From Halorubrum sp. DM2 (GTDB taxonomy: Archaea > Halobacteriota > Halobacteria > Halobacteriales > Haloferacaceae): 64,000 nt of DNA. Shown here piece after piece: positions 25,649 through 33,816 of the stretch; the stretch's first letter is position 1; the number at the start of each line of letters is the position of its first letter. The stretch spans positions 1 through 64,000 of the forward strand of contig NZ_LR594487.1 of NCBI RefSeq assembly GCF_901686465.1, read 5' to 3'. A model generated the notes under the pieces. It worked only from the letters and a program-made list of their open reading frames with translations, was not told the origin of the DNA and ran no database searches. The translations under genes were made by a program, and so were the position numbers.

Positions 25649-26859
25649 AAATCTGGCGGTTCGGAGGTCGACGACTTGCTCTCCTCGATGGGGTCCGACG
25701 GCTCAGCGACGCCTTCTGTATCCGACGCTTCAGCAACATCCCCGCCGTCGGCTTTCGCTGCCCGATTCGGCTCATCGGTCTCCGTAGGACCGGCCGTTGG
25801 GGAGAGCCCGAGCGCGAGCGCCGCTGTCCCGCCACCAACGAGTGTGACCACGTTCTTTAGCGCGTGGTCGAGGATTGCGGCCGCGAGCGCTGTCTCGACT
25901 GGCAGTCCCGTCGCACTTACGACGAGACCGGTGAATGCCGCCTCATATAGCCCGATACCGCCCTGTGAGAGCGGGAGTACCTTCGCGAGGTTACCGACGC
26001 TAACCGCAAGCGTCCCGACGACAAGCAGCGTCGGCGTCGGGACAAACCCTCCAATTCCGCCCGTGAGCGCGGCGAGCACGAGGACGGCTGTAAGTACGTC
26101 AAGCGACCAGATGACGACACTCCAGAGGAACACTGTCCCAAGGCTCCGGGGGTCGGCGGCGACGACCCGAACCGACGAACCGAAATCGACGACGGACTTG
26201 ACGACCTTCTCCATGCGTTGGCCCGTAACCCGAGCGTAGAGTGTAGGGCCGAACTGGCGGTCACTCCGGGCGACTGCGACGGTGATAGCCGAGAGAGTCA
26301 CGGCGACAGCAGCGATGCCAGCCGCGGCCGAAAGTGCCGTTAATGGCGTGACAGTCCCGACCGATTCGCCCAATCCCAAGGATCGATCAGTCAGGAGTAG
26401 GAACGCAAGCGCGATGCCACCGAGGAGACCGATCGCCACGAGGTCGAACGCGCGCTCAACGGCGAGGGAGGCGACGCCAGTCGGATACGGTACATCCCGT
26501 CGCTCCTTGAGCAGGTACGCCCGAACGCCGTCACCGGCGCGGGCCGGGACGACGAGATTCGCAGTCTGACTCGCGAATACCGTCATGGTAAGGAACCCGG
26601 TCCAGCAGCGATGACCCATAGCCGCCAGCATGTCGCCGTAGCGACGCCCACGCACCGGCCACGACAGCACGTAGACGAGCAAAGCGCTGCCCAGAAGCGC
26701 CGGGTCCGCTACCATCGCTGCTGTAACAACCTCATTGAGATCGACTCTACGGACGAGGTACGCAGCGCCGAGTCCGAGGACTATGAACGTTCCGAGAAGC
26801 GTAAGACGCTCGCGCGAGGCCTCGGCGCGGAAGCGCGCTCGGAGGCTCCTCTCTGTCAT
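25645..26859 (-). CDS. Flippase-like/lysylphosphatidylglycerol synthase TM protein
   Basis: A 404-residue integral membrane protein with about eight spans and a disordered acidic C-terminus. It belongs to the UPF0104/LPG-synthase transmembrane family, which includes haloarchaeal glycosylation-associated proteins: AAYLVRRVDLNEVVTAAMVA, then ARAGDGVRAYLLKERRDVPY, and LPLSQGGIGLYEAAFTGLVV. Members are thought to move or modify lipid-linked substrates. An iron box lies 95 bases upstream at 26954-26967. With the glycosyltransferases it makes a plausible lipid-linked sugar module. Confidence 0.85.
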   Translation of the reverse strand: MTERSLRARFRAEASRERLTLLGTFIVLGLGAAYLVRRVDLNEVVTAAMVADPALLGSALLVYVLSWPVRGRRYGDMLAAMGHRCWTGFLTMTVFASQTANLVVPARAGDGVRAYLLKERRDVPYPTGVASLAVERAFDLVAIGLLGGIALAFLLLTDRSLGLGESVGTVTPLTALSAAAGIAAVAVTLSAITVAVARSDRQFGPTLYARVTGQRMEKVVKSVVDFGSSVRVVAADPRSLGTVFLWSVVIWSLDVLTAVLVLAALTGGIGGFVPTPTLLVVGTLAVSVGNLAKVLPLSQGGIGLYEAAFTGLVVSATGLPVETALAAAILDHALKNVVTLVGGGTAALALGLSPTAGPTETDEPNRAAKADGGDVAEASDTEGVAEPSDPIEESKSSTSEPPDF

Positions 26860-26953
26860 GGACGTGTGTCTCCACTTTGGGGCGGGTAAATTCGTCTGCC
26901 CGTCCAGTGAGTGTAAAGCCGCTCGGGGCCCCGTTCAAACATTATACACTGAT

Positions 26954-26967
26954 TTAGGTACACCTAA
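26954..26967. promoter_or_regulatory. Iron box
   Basis: TTAGGTACACCTAA, perfect arms. It lies 95 bases from the minus-strand start at 26859, with a TATA-like TATAAT on the gene-proximal side (26943-26948). Here the box would block promoter entry from upstream, not the transcription start. On the plus strand it faces no gene until 27318. Confidence 0.8.
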
Positions 26968-27317
26968 AACATATAATGGTAACGGTCCAGTAGTGTTTGA
27001 CACGCTCCAACCGGTACGGCAGTGATTAACTTTGTTTGACGCGATCGCCCCATCGAGTTCGACCGGTTTCGAGACTCATTCTATTATTGGATTCGTGGTG
27101 TTCAGCAGGTCGATACTCCAGATTCAGAAATATCCCTTGACAAGCATCGTAATAGTACCCACACTCATTATCTCACAGATCCTTTGAGACGATTTACCGA
27201 CCGATCTAAAACACAGCCTCAATAGAGAGTTATAAACAGGTATATCAAATCCGATTTCCAAGAACGTGAGTCAGACACTAATTGGGTTTTTTAATTTCCC
27301 CTCACTAACGGTAGTAT
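26968..27317. other. Intergenic stretch, nothing recognised
   Basis: About 350 AT-richer bases between the iron box and the ferritin-like gene. I find no frame with protein-like composition. A TATA-like AGTATAT lies just before the ATG at 27318. Confidence 0.5.
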
Positions 27318-27815
27318 ATGAATGTAAAGGCCCGTGTCGCTTCTGAGCACCAACTTGTCCGACTCTTACAGGTCGGCGTAGTGCTCGAAGAAGTAGTTGA
27401 AGCGCGGGCCGAGCAGCATTATCGGAATCTCTCTGACACTGAACATCAACCGGTGAGTGAAGAGGTTACCAATCTACTGACAGAGACGACAAAAGAATCG
27501 GCGGACCACCGACGCAGGCTCGAAGAGCTGATTGACGAACTCGACGCCGAGACGATTGCGTTCGAACAAATCCAGACGTTGGTCGCCGAGCAGTACGGCG
27601 CGACAAAACCTGACGACTTCGACGGTCTTCTATACGATCAACTCCACTCCGAAGAGTCGGCGTACAAGTTTTACGATGATCTGATCGAAAGTATTGAGCA
27701 GTCCGACGTAGCGTTCAGCCTACCACGGAAACGCCTGCTTGAGACGCTCAAAACTATCCGCGAGGAGGAAGCAGAGGGTGCCGAACGAGTGACGAACCTT
27801 ATGGACCAACAATGA
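27318..27815 (+). CDS. Ferritin-like helical-bundle protein
   Basis: A 165-residue, four-helix protein with metal-type residues on successive helices: EEVVEARAEQHY (about 24-35), ESADHRRRLEEL (60-71), LLYDQLHSEESAYKFYDDL (104-122) and IREEEAEGAERV (148-158). Spaced Glu and ExxH-like pairs suggest a di-iron site as in rubrerythrin/ferritin-like proteins, though no textbook EXXH is present. Its stop overlaps the ATG of a DtxR-family gene by 4 bases, so the pair is co-translated, linking an iron-handling protein to an iron-type regulator. No iron box precedes it. Confidence 0.7.
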   Translation: MNVKARVASEHQLVRLLQVGVVLEEVVEARAEQHYRNLSDTEHQPVSEEVTNLLTETTKESADHRRRLEELIDELDAETIAFEQIQTLVAEQYGATKPDDFDGLLYDQLHSEESAYKFYDDLIESIEQSDVAFSLPRKRLLETLKTIREEEAEGAERVTNLMDQQ

Positions 27816-28240
27816 ACACGAAAGACCGCTATCTCCGTGCGATCTACCTGATCCAGGTAACGACAAATGAACCGGCAGGAACGGGTGCTATCGCCGAGCG
27901 ACTTGATATAAGTCCGGCGAGTGCGAACGAGATGATCGGTAAACTCGAATCTGATAGCTTGGCTGAGCACGAGAAATACGAAGGGGTGACACTCACCGAG
28001 GCAGGCATTGAGCAGGCTCGTGAGTCCGTCGAGACTTATTGTATCATCGAGCGGTTCCTCCACTCGGTGTTAGGCATCGAAGCGTATCGCGAGGAAGCCA
28101 GCCAGTTGGAGGGCGTGATCGATGCGACAGTTGCGGAGCGATTAGATACGATCATCGATCGTCGCCCCGAATGCCCAGATTGCTTCGACGCTGAGACCGA
28201 CCAATGCGCGTTCTTGGGCGACAGCGAGACAGACGACTGA
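27812..28240 (+). CDS. DtxR-family regulator, two-domain
   Basis: A 142-residue DtxR/MntR/SirR-type regulator. The winged helix covers residues 1-65 (GTGAIAERLDISPASANEMI, GKLESDSLAEHEKYEGVTLT), followed by the helical dimerisation domain (FLHSVLGIEAYREEASQLEG) and a Cys-bearing end (CPDCFDAETDQC). Aligned by eye with DtxR, Cys102 and His106 of the primary metal site fall on Ser and Gly and only Glu105 is kept; the SH3-like domain is absent. The C-terminal Cys-x-x-Cys could be an alternative metal or redox site. It is the best in-window candidate to read the iron boxes, but may not sense iron alone. Confidence 0.9.
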   Translation: MNTKDRYLRAIYLIQVTTNEPAGTGAIAERLDISPASANEMIGKLESDSLAEHEKYEGVTLTEAGIEQARESVETYCIIERFLHSVLGIEAYREEASQLEGVIDATVAERLDTIIDRRPECPDCFDAETDQCAFLGDSETDD

Positions 28241-28248
28241 TCATATGG

Positions 28249-28258
28249 TTATTTTTTT
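28249..28258 (+). terminator. Probable T-run terminator
   Basis: A run of seven T (28252-28258) about 12 bases after the DtxR-family stop codon, as expected of an archaeal transcription terminator. Confidence 0.45.
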
Positions 28259-28267
28259 GATATCCTC

Positions 28268-28377
28268 ATAGTGATTAGTGCGAATAGTTTCGCAGACGGT
28301 GTCAAAAGACGCCGTTTCAGCAGTTTTTCGCACCGGTCCAGATCGTCACGGCGGTAAAGACTCGCACTAATCACTAT
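28268..28377. repeat. MITE-like element with 16-bp perfect terminal inverted repeats
   Basis: ATAGTGATTAGTGCGA at 28268-28283 is matched exactly in reverse complement at 28362-28377, enclosing 78 bases without a gene. A short, non-coding unit with perfect ends like this is typical of a miniature inverted-repeat transposable element. No clear target duplication is seen. It could instead be a long intrinsic hairpin. Confidence 0.65.
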
Positions 28378-28797
28378 CAGGGTCCTGAGAGTGTTACGTA
28401 CACAATCTTGAAGGATGGTTTGATCTGTGCCTTCTGTTCAAATCTACACGAATTCTATAGAATTGAGTCACATACCATCCTGTTTCTGTAGTTGTTCGAC
28501 CGGTAGTACGCTCGGTGATACCGTGTGAGCACTGAGCTGGTATCGACAGTTCCGCAAAATCGTCTTGATGTTTGTCATCACTAACAGAGAACCGCTATGT
28601 GAGCTTCTGTAATTGTGACTCAACGTCTATTCAGCAGAGCAGTCCAATCGGTCACGGTATTCGATATTCTGAGTGTGTACGGCCGTACAACAACGGTGAT
28701 CCTTATTAGTAGACTTCCACTCTATCCGCGCACAGCAGTAGTAGGACTTCAGTCGTGATCTGCTAGGTTCCTGCTACAGGCCGTCTATCAGTCGTAT
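28378..28797. other. Intergenic stretch downstream of MITE-like element
   Basis: About 420 bases between the inverted-repeat element and the end of the histidine kinase gene. It contains one perfect 14-base palindrome, AATTCTATAGAATT at 28451-28464, and otherwise no coding signal or RNA gene that I recognise. Confidence 0.45.
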
Positions 28798-30057
28798 CTA
28801 GCCGTTCAGACTTGAAGCGGCAGTAGGTTCGGACTGCGCTCGGAGGCGAACCGAGACGCAGGTACCTCCAAACTCACTTTCCCGTACGGTTATCGATCCA
28901 CCGGAACTCCGCACAATCCAGCGGGTAAGCCACAATCCCAATCCGCTACTGTGACTGAGCGATGTTTCAGTTTCGGATGTAAGCACCTCCTGTTCTATCG
29001 AGGGCAACCCTGGGCCGTTGTCCGCGACGCTCACGGTAACGTGGTTCTGAGAGGGTCCGACCTCTACAGCGACTGTCACCCTAGGAATCTCTGAATCGTT
29101 GTGCTCGATAGCATTATCAAGGATGTTATCGAATGCGTACGGCAACAGCTCGTGAGCCACGACGGAGAGCGATTCCGGTATCTCATCGGATATGTGCGAG
29201 TTCTGTGACTTGATACGAAGCTGCTCGACTCGTTTTCGCAGCATTACACCCAGATCGACTGTCGTACGTTCTGCCTCACTATCGTCCTGAAGCTGTTCGA
29301 TGTTCCGTGCTGTTTGACTCAGTTCGATAATATTCGATAGATGTTTATTTATTATGTCAGTATGCTCATTTTCGATAGATAAATCATCGACCAGCATCTC
29401 GAGGCGTCCCTGAATCACATTTACGTCGTTCCGTATATTGTGGCGCAGAACACGGTTGAGAACGGTAAGACGTTGTTCACGCTGTTTCTGATCGGTAATA
29501 TCACTTATAATGAGTACTGCGCCACTGAACTCCTCGTCTTGCGTTTGAACCGGGGCAGCCCAGATCCGGACGTCGAGCACACTTCCGTTCTTGTGGGTAT
29601 GCCGTGCCTCCACTCCGTGTAGTTGCTCGTTGTTCTGGAGGCGAGGAAGAATCTCCTCGGTGGTTCCCGACGATGAGGAAAGCACCTGTGGATACATCTG
29701 TCGGCGCACTTCGGTATCGGTCCACCCAAATATCCTCTCGGCACCGTTGTTCCAGACCTGAACCATGCCGTCCGCATCAACGACGAGGATAGCCACAGGA
29801 GCGGCTTCAACAACGGCCGTAAAGCGATTGAGAAGGCGCTCAACCGCTGTAGTGAGAATATCGACTTGAGCTTCGGTATCGAGCTGTCTGTGTAATACCG
29901 TAAGAAGATCTGAAAAGAGATCTTGGGTGAGCTCTTCACGCTCTGTAGTCGCTTGCGATTGATAGGCTTTCAACAGCGCTTGCTGGGTTTCTTCATGCCC
30001 CTCTTCGGAGAGAACACGGAATAGAGTCCCGACGAGCTGCTCCGCGTGATCCGCCAT
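28798..30057 (-). CDS. PAS-domain sensor histidine kinase
   Basis: A 419-residue soluble kinase. A helical N-terminus (1-75) is followed by a PAS domain (about 80-195; VVEAAPVAILVVDADGMVQV), then the phospho-acceptor helix VLRHNIRNDVNVIQGRLEML with His206. The ATPase domain has NILDNAIEHN, VADNGPGLPSIEQ and SSGLGLWLTRW. There is no membrane span and no receiver domain in the window. The ATG at 30057 touches an iron box, making this a kinase whose own synthesis is iron-controlled. A helical N-terminus as in some haloarchaeal sensors may bind a partner. Confidence 0.92.
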   Translation of the reverse strand: MADHAEQLVGTLFRVLSEEGHEETQQALLKAYQSQATTEREELTQDLFSDLLTVLHRQLDTEAQVDILTTAVERLLNRFTAVVEAAPVAILVVDADGMVQVWNNGAERIFGWTDTEVRRQMYPQVLSSSSGTTEEILPRLQNNEQLHGVEARHTHKNGSVLDVRIWAAPVQTQDEEFSGAVLIISDITDQKQREQRLTVLNRVLRHNIRNDVNVIQGRLEMLVDDLSIENEHTDIINKHLSNIIELSQTARNIEQLQDDSEAERTTVDLGVMLRKRVEQLRIKSQNSHISDEIPESLSVVAHELLPYAFDNILDNAIEHNDSEIPRVTVAVEVGPSQNHVTVSVADNGPGLPSIEQEVLTSETETSLSHSSGLGLWLTRWIVRSSGGSITVRESEFGGTCVSVRLRAQSEPTAASSLNG

Positions 30058-30058
30058 T

Positions 30059-30072
30059 TTAGGTAGACCTAA
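30059..30072. promoter_or_regulatory. Iron box
   Basis: TTAGGTAGACCTAA, perfect arms, one base from the ATG at 30057. On the minus strand a TATA-like TTTATAAT lies just upstream (about 30075-30085). This is the right-most iron box that I found. Confidence 0.88.
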
Positions 30073-30189
30073 AAGATTATAAAATATAAACGCTTCTTTT
30101 TACCGCCACCTCCTTCTACGAGCCGTATAGTTATTTTTGTTATATAAGGTACGCAATAATTATAAAAGAATACGAAAAAATACGCGACA

Positions 30190-30350
30190 CTCTTGTGGCG
30201 TAGATTGTTGGTGGAGAGCTGTCTTGCGATTTTGCGAGATTCTACTCTCTTGACCCACCCTACTAGAACGGACGTAAATCCGGCTAAATCGTGCTTTCTC
30301 GGAACCAACCGGAACTGACGAACTCTCACCAACAATCCTCTACCCAAGAG
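30190..30350. repeat. Imperfect inverted-repeat element (possible MITE)
   Basis: The 29-base left end at 30190-30218 (CTCTTGTGGCGTAGATTG...) and the reverse complement of 30323-30350 agree over most of their length, sharing CTCTTG, TAGA and TTGTTGGTG. The 105-base interior has no gene. The size and ends suggest a miniature transposon relic. The surrounding 30058-30497 stretch is AT-rich with no other feature. Confidence 0.45.
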
Positions 30351-30497
30351 CGTTTGCGGAACATCACATCTCCCTTCGCTTTAGACCGTCAAGAACCTCC
30401 CCTGTGGAACGGGCAGAAGAATCGAAATTGGATAGTTCACAACAGATCGGCTGACACAAGCGTTTATACGGTAGGAGAATCAAAGTTTAGCTAGCTA

Positions 30498-30602
30498 ATG
30501 AGCCTTGATCAAGCGGTTGACGAAGCGCTCGCGACGTACAATATGTCGCGCAGCGAAGAGGCCGAGGAAACGGGCCGAACAGTCGCCACGCTTCAAGATT
30601 AG
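30498..30602 (+). CDS. Very short ORF convergent with Doc-like gene
   Basis: A 34-codon frame, MSLDQAVDEALATYNMSRSE and an acidic/Thr tail ending TLQD. Codon use looks haloarchaeal, and a TATA-like TTTATACG lies about 30 bases upstream. It ends 9 bases before the stop of the Doc/Fic-like gene on the other strand. It might be the stump of a truncated gene or a small antitoxin-like peptide, but its orientation is not that of a classical toxin-antitoxin pair. Confidence 0.35.
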   Translation: MSLDQAVDEALATYNMSRSEEAEETGRTVATLQD

Positions 30603-30611
30603 TAGAACCGC

Positions 30612-31487
30612 TTAGTCGAGATCTCGGATTTTTTCCGCGAATTCTGCTTTTGAGAGGCCAGACGTCTCTTTTAACTCCGGATAGCCGGCACGTTCGACAG
30701 CCTCCTCAACGAACGTGACCCAGAGATCCTCGTGCTTCTCTGCGTAGACGACTTTCGCCTCACTCGGGTACATATCCAGCTCGTATTCAGTCAGGTCGAT
30801 CTCGACCGCGTGTTTTCGCTCAAGTGTTCTCGCACCGAAGCTATACAGGTGCTTGAAGAGGATGTTCTTCCGTCGAACGGTCAACAGTCGCTTCGATTCG
30901 TTGATGTACCCGTTTACCCATTCCCGCCAGTCGTAGGATTCTGGACCGGTCTCTACGGAGGTTTCTGGCATAGCGAAGTCCGGATTTAGGCGCCGAAGGT
31001 AGAACTGAATTAGCGCAACAGCGGTTCGATGATTGGCGTTCGGAAGTGCGTGTTTGAGGATCAGGTTCGAGGCGAGTTGGCCCGCTACGTCTGTTGCTGG
31101 TCCTTCCCACAATGTCCGATCGAGAACGTCTGGTAATACATCGACGTCGATATTCTTGTACGCCTCGACGAGCGTTCCCTCTTCTTTTTTGTTCTGAGCG
31201 AGCAGTGCACGGTAAATCTCGAGGAGACGAACGACGATGGTGCTGTTGTCGGCACTCATCTCTGAGAGTGACTCGTTCAGGTCAAAATCCATCTCCTGAA
31301 CAGACCCACCGCCAACGCGGGATGTGTAGATGACGTAGAAAGTTTCGTCTATATCGTATTTCTGGACCTTCACTGCGACGTCGTCGCCGTAGCCGACGAT
31401 CTGCGAGACGATTTTGTCAGGATCTGGATGGACGAAGTCAAGAGAGAACTGCTTGTCGCCGGGGTGGTGATAGTAGACGTGGCCCAT
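30612..31487 (-). CDS. Fic/Doc-fold protein
   Basis: A 291-residue protein with a Doc-type motif in its middle: HALPNANHRTA (His146 to Ala156), matching H-x-F-x-D-A-N-K-R-T-A of Doc kinases, with the motif's Phe, Asp and Lys replaced. Fic enzymes AMPylate and Doc enzymes phosphorylate protein targets; loss of the Asp makes activity uncertain. The first 85 residues (YYHHPGDKQFSLDFVHPDPD) and the C-terminal 100 are not recognised. No antitoxin gene lies upstream on the same strand. It could be a solitary regulator or an inactive toxin. Confidence 0.7.
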   Translation of the reverse strand: MGHVYYHHPGDKQFSLDFVHPDPDKIVSQIVGYGDDVAVKVQKYDIDETFYVIYTSRVGGGSVQEMDFDLNESLSEMSADNSTIVVRLLEIYRALLAQNKKEEGTLVEAYKNIDVDVLPDVLDRTLWEGPATDVAGQLASNLILKHALPNANHRTAVALIQFYLRRLNPDFAMPETSVETGPESYDWREWVNGYINESKRLLTVRRKNILFKHLYSFGARTLERKHAVEIDLTEYELDMYPSEAKVVYAEKHEDLWVTFVEEAVERAGYPELKETSGLSKAEFAEKIRDLD

Positions 31488-32094
31488 CTGCGTACGAAGT
31501 ACTCGTCAGTGCTGATTAATCAAGTTCACGAGCGGCATCGAACACCGCCCGCGTAAGTTGAGACCAACTATCTCAATGTATACGGCCACAGCTTCGGAGA
31601 ATGGAACTGATGCGTTCCTTTCTTTCGACGTCGGTAGGGGGTGCGTCACCCGTTCAGTATGTCTGCGTGCCGTCCTGTACTCGATCTGGCGAGGGATCGA
31701 TATGCTGTTCCAGTGTGAGAGAGGTGGTGTGTACGACCGTGAACCCGTTGTAACGGCGCAGAACACGCTGACATTGCTCCGGCAGGAGACAGGAATCGGG
31801 TAGCAGCTATCTGAGACTCAGGGGGTGCCCCAGTTCGTGAGCGGCAGCGCTCTCGTGACAGTCGGTCAGTTCCCGAAATAGTTCGATGGCCGACACGAAA
31901 CCGCTCTCGGAGGCATCGTCCAACCGGTATCTGCGTACCGATTCAGTCGAAATCACGCATCTCACACCCGCTAAACCCGCTATAGTCTCAACTTCCACAA
32001 TCTCGGAGGATGGATTTGATGCGTGCCTTCTTATCAAGCAGAATTAAAATGAACAAATCTAATCGAGGATCCTACTCTCTAGATCTCCCAGAGA
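31488..32094. other. Intergenic stretch with no firm gene
   Basis: About 600 bases. One minus-strand frame (31807-32037, 76 codons, VEIVEVETIAGL-like start region, ending HELGHPLSLR) has passable composition and might be a gene fragment, but I recognise no family. The rest carries no coding signal. The FeoB-like gene ends at 32095. Confidence 0.4.
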
Positions 32095-33816
32095 TCAGCC
32101 GAAGACAATTACACCTCCCCACGCGATCACGGCCGCAAAGCCGATCGCAGCAACCGCCTGCCGAATCATCATTGTCAGAGCCCATTGTGGTGAGACCTCG
32201 CGGGCAACGGTAAACGCTGTCACCAGACACGGCAGCAAGACCCCTGCGAGATAGACGACTACGAGAACCTGCACGGGAGAGAGTGCGGCCGCCGTCGACG
32301 CGCCGTCAGCAGTTAGCAGGGCGATTCCGTCCTTCCGAATCGACGCCAGCACGACTGTGAGCGCGGCATCCGCCGGGAGATTGAACAGGGCCATCGCCGG
32401 TCCAAGCACCGATCCCAGCGCGTCGATCACACCGAGACGGTCGAGCGCGGCGGCGACGAAGGTGATGACGACGAAGACAGGGAGTGCCTTCATAAAGAAC
32501 TCCCTGAGCGCGCTCCAGGCCTCGCGGGCGACCGCCTTCGGGTCTGGCCACTGGAGGAACGTTCGGCGGTCGATCACGGTGGTCGACTCTCGGGCTTCGG
32601 CGGGCGCGATCACCCCGACGTAGATGAACGTCGTGACCGCCAACACGAGGAGGTAGGGGCCGACGAGCCAGCCCATGCCGACCGCCGCGAACACCGCGAG
32701 CGTCGCGGGAAACTGGTACGAACAGGCCGAGCCGAACGAGATGGCCGAAATGGTCGTACACCGCGTACAGTCAGAACACGAGCGGGTGTTGACCACTGCG
32801 GGGACGTTACAGCCGAACCCCATCACGACGCGAATGAGGTCCCTCCCGGAGAGGCCGATCCGTCGCATCGTCGGATGTAGCGCAACGGTCATGCGGGTGA
32901 CGACGCCCGTGTTCTTGTACACGCCGAGAATCACCGCGAAGAGGAGCATCGTCGGCCCGGCCCAGACGAACAGAAATGGCCCCATCGACAACAGGCCGTA
33001 GTCGTTCGTCAACAGCACCGCGAGCGGCTCCGGAAGCCGCTCGGCGGCCGCGACCAGCGGCTCGAAAGCGGCTCCCACGATCGGATCGAGTTCACCGGCG
33101 AGCGTGTTGGCGAACCAGACCGCTGCGCCGGCCGGGACCAACAGGAGCAACAGGCTCACCAGCGGGCCGACAATCGGCCACTCAAACACCGTTTTCGGCG
33201 GTTCGATCCGCCGACCGACCTGCTTGCGCGCAGCGTTCGGGAAAATCCCCGGCTGAGCCAAGGCGTCCATGATCTGCCCGTAGGCGTCGGTCGACGTTCC
33301 GGCGCTCGACTCCGGCGTCCCGCCGTCGACTATCGGCCGCTCAACCGTGCGAGCGTCAACGGGGACGACCGGAACGCCGATGTCGGCGCTTAGTTCCTCA
33401 AGTGCTCGGCGGGTTTCGGTTCGTTCCTCGACTTTGTCCCAGAAGGTAACGACGACGGCTCCGAGATGGGATTCGACCAGCGGCAGTAGCGCGTCGAGGT
33501 CGTCGTCGACATCCGTCGCCGGAACGACGAGCAACACCGTCTCGTTCTCGTCGACCTGCGCCAGTGCGTCCCGCGTCCCCTCGGTGTCGGCATCGAGGAC
33601 GATCCCAGGCGTGTCGACGAACTCGTACCCGTCGGTCGTGTACCGCTCACTGCGGGTGGTGGTGCCCCGAAAGTTCCCACTGGTCGGCCGGTCGCCCGTG
33701 ACCGAGGAGATGAGTTCGGACTTCCCGACACTCTCCTTCCCGACGACCACGACGGTCTCTCTGTCGGCGTCCTCCGCAGCCGGTGTGTCGCCCGGTCGCT
33801 CCCGGCTTTCAGTCAT
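32095..33816 (-). CDS. FeoB-like GTPase-linked metal transporter
   Basis: A 573-residue protein: a G domain (residues 20-180) with P-loop GKESVGKSE and switch DTPG in [10 protein letters not shown], then a membrane part with two Gate segments. The first Gate has the FeoB-type [20 protein letters not shown], here with a CxxC insert and more Cys in [10 protein letters not shown]. The fourth G motif, normally NKxD, reads WDKVE, so nucleotide choice may differ. FeoB proteins import Fe(II). This copy has no FeoA and no iron box, and is coupled (8-base overlap) to a zinc-free S14 paralogue, so zinc or another divalent metal is a real alternative. Confidence 0.88.
   Translation of the reverse strand: MTESRERPGDTPAAEDADRETVVVVGKESVGKSELISSVTGDRPTSGNFRGTTTRSERYTTDGYEFVDTPGIVLDADTEGTRDALAQVDENETVLLVVPATDVDDDLDALLPLVESHLGAVVVTFWDKVEERTETRRALEELSADIGVPVVPVDARTVERPIVDGGTPESSAGTSTDAYGQIMDALAQPGIFPNAARKQVGRRIEPPKTVFEWPIVGPLVSLLLLLVPAGAAVWFANTLAGELDPIVGAAFEPLVAAAERLPEPLAVLLTNDYGLLSMGPFLFVWAGPTMLLFAVILGVYKNTGVVTRMTVALHPTMRRIGLSGRDLIRVVMGFGCNVPAVVNTRSCSDCTRCTTISAISFGSACSYQFPATLAVFAAVGMGWLVGPYLLVLAVTTFIYVGVIAPAEARESTTVIDRRTFLQWPDPKAVAREAWSALREFFMKALPVFVVITFVAAALDRLGVIDALGSVLGPAMALFNLPADAALTVVLASIRKDGIALLTADGASTAAALSPVQVLVVVYLAGVLLPCLVTAFTVAREVSPQWALTMMIRQAVAAIGFAAVIAWGGVIVFG

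Noticed and set aside
28451-28464. Perfect palindrome AATTCTATAGAATT as an operator
   Set aside because: It lies in gene-free DNA far from any start codon and has no second copy that I noticed.
30069-30347. A 92-codon minus-strand frame
   Set aside because: AT-rich Phe/Lys/Tyr composition unlike haloarchaeal proteins, and it covers the inverted-repeat element.
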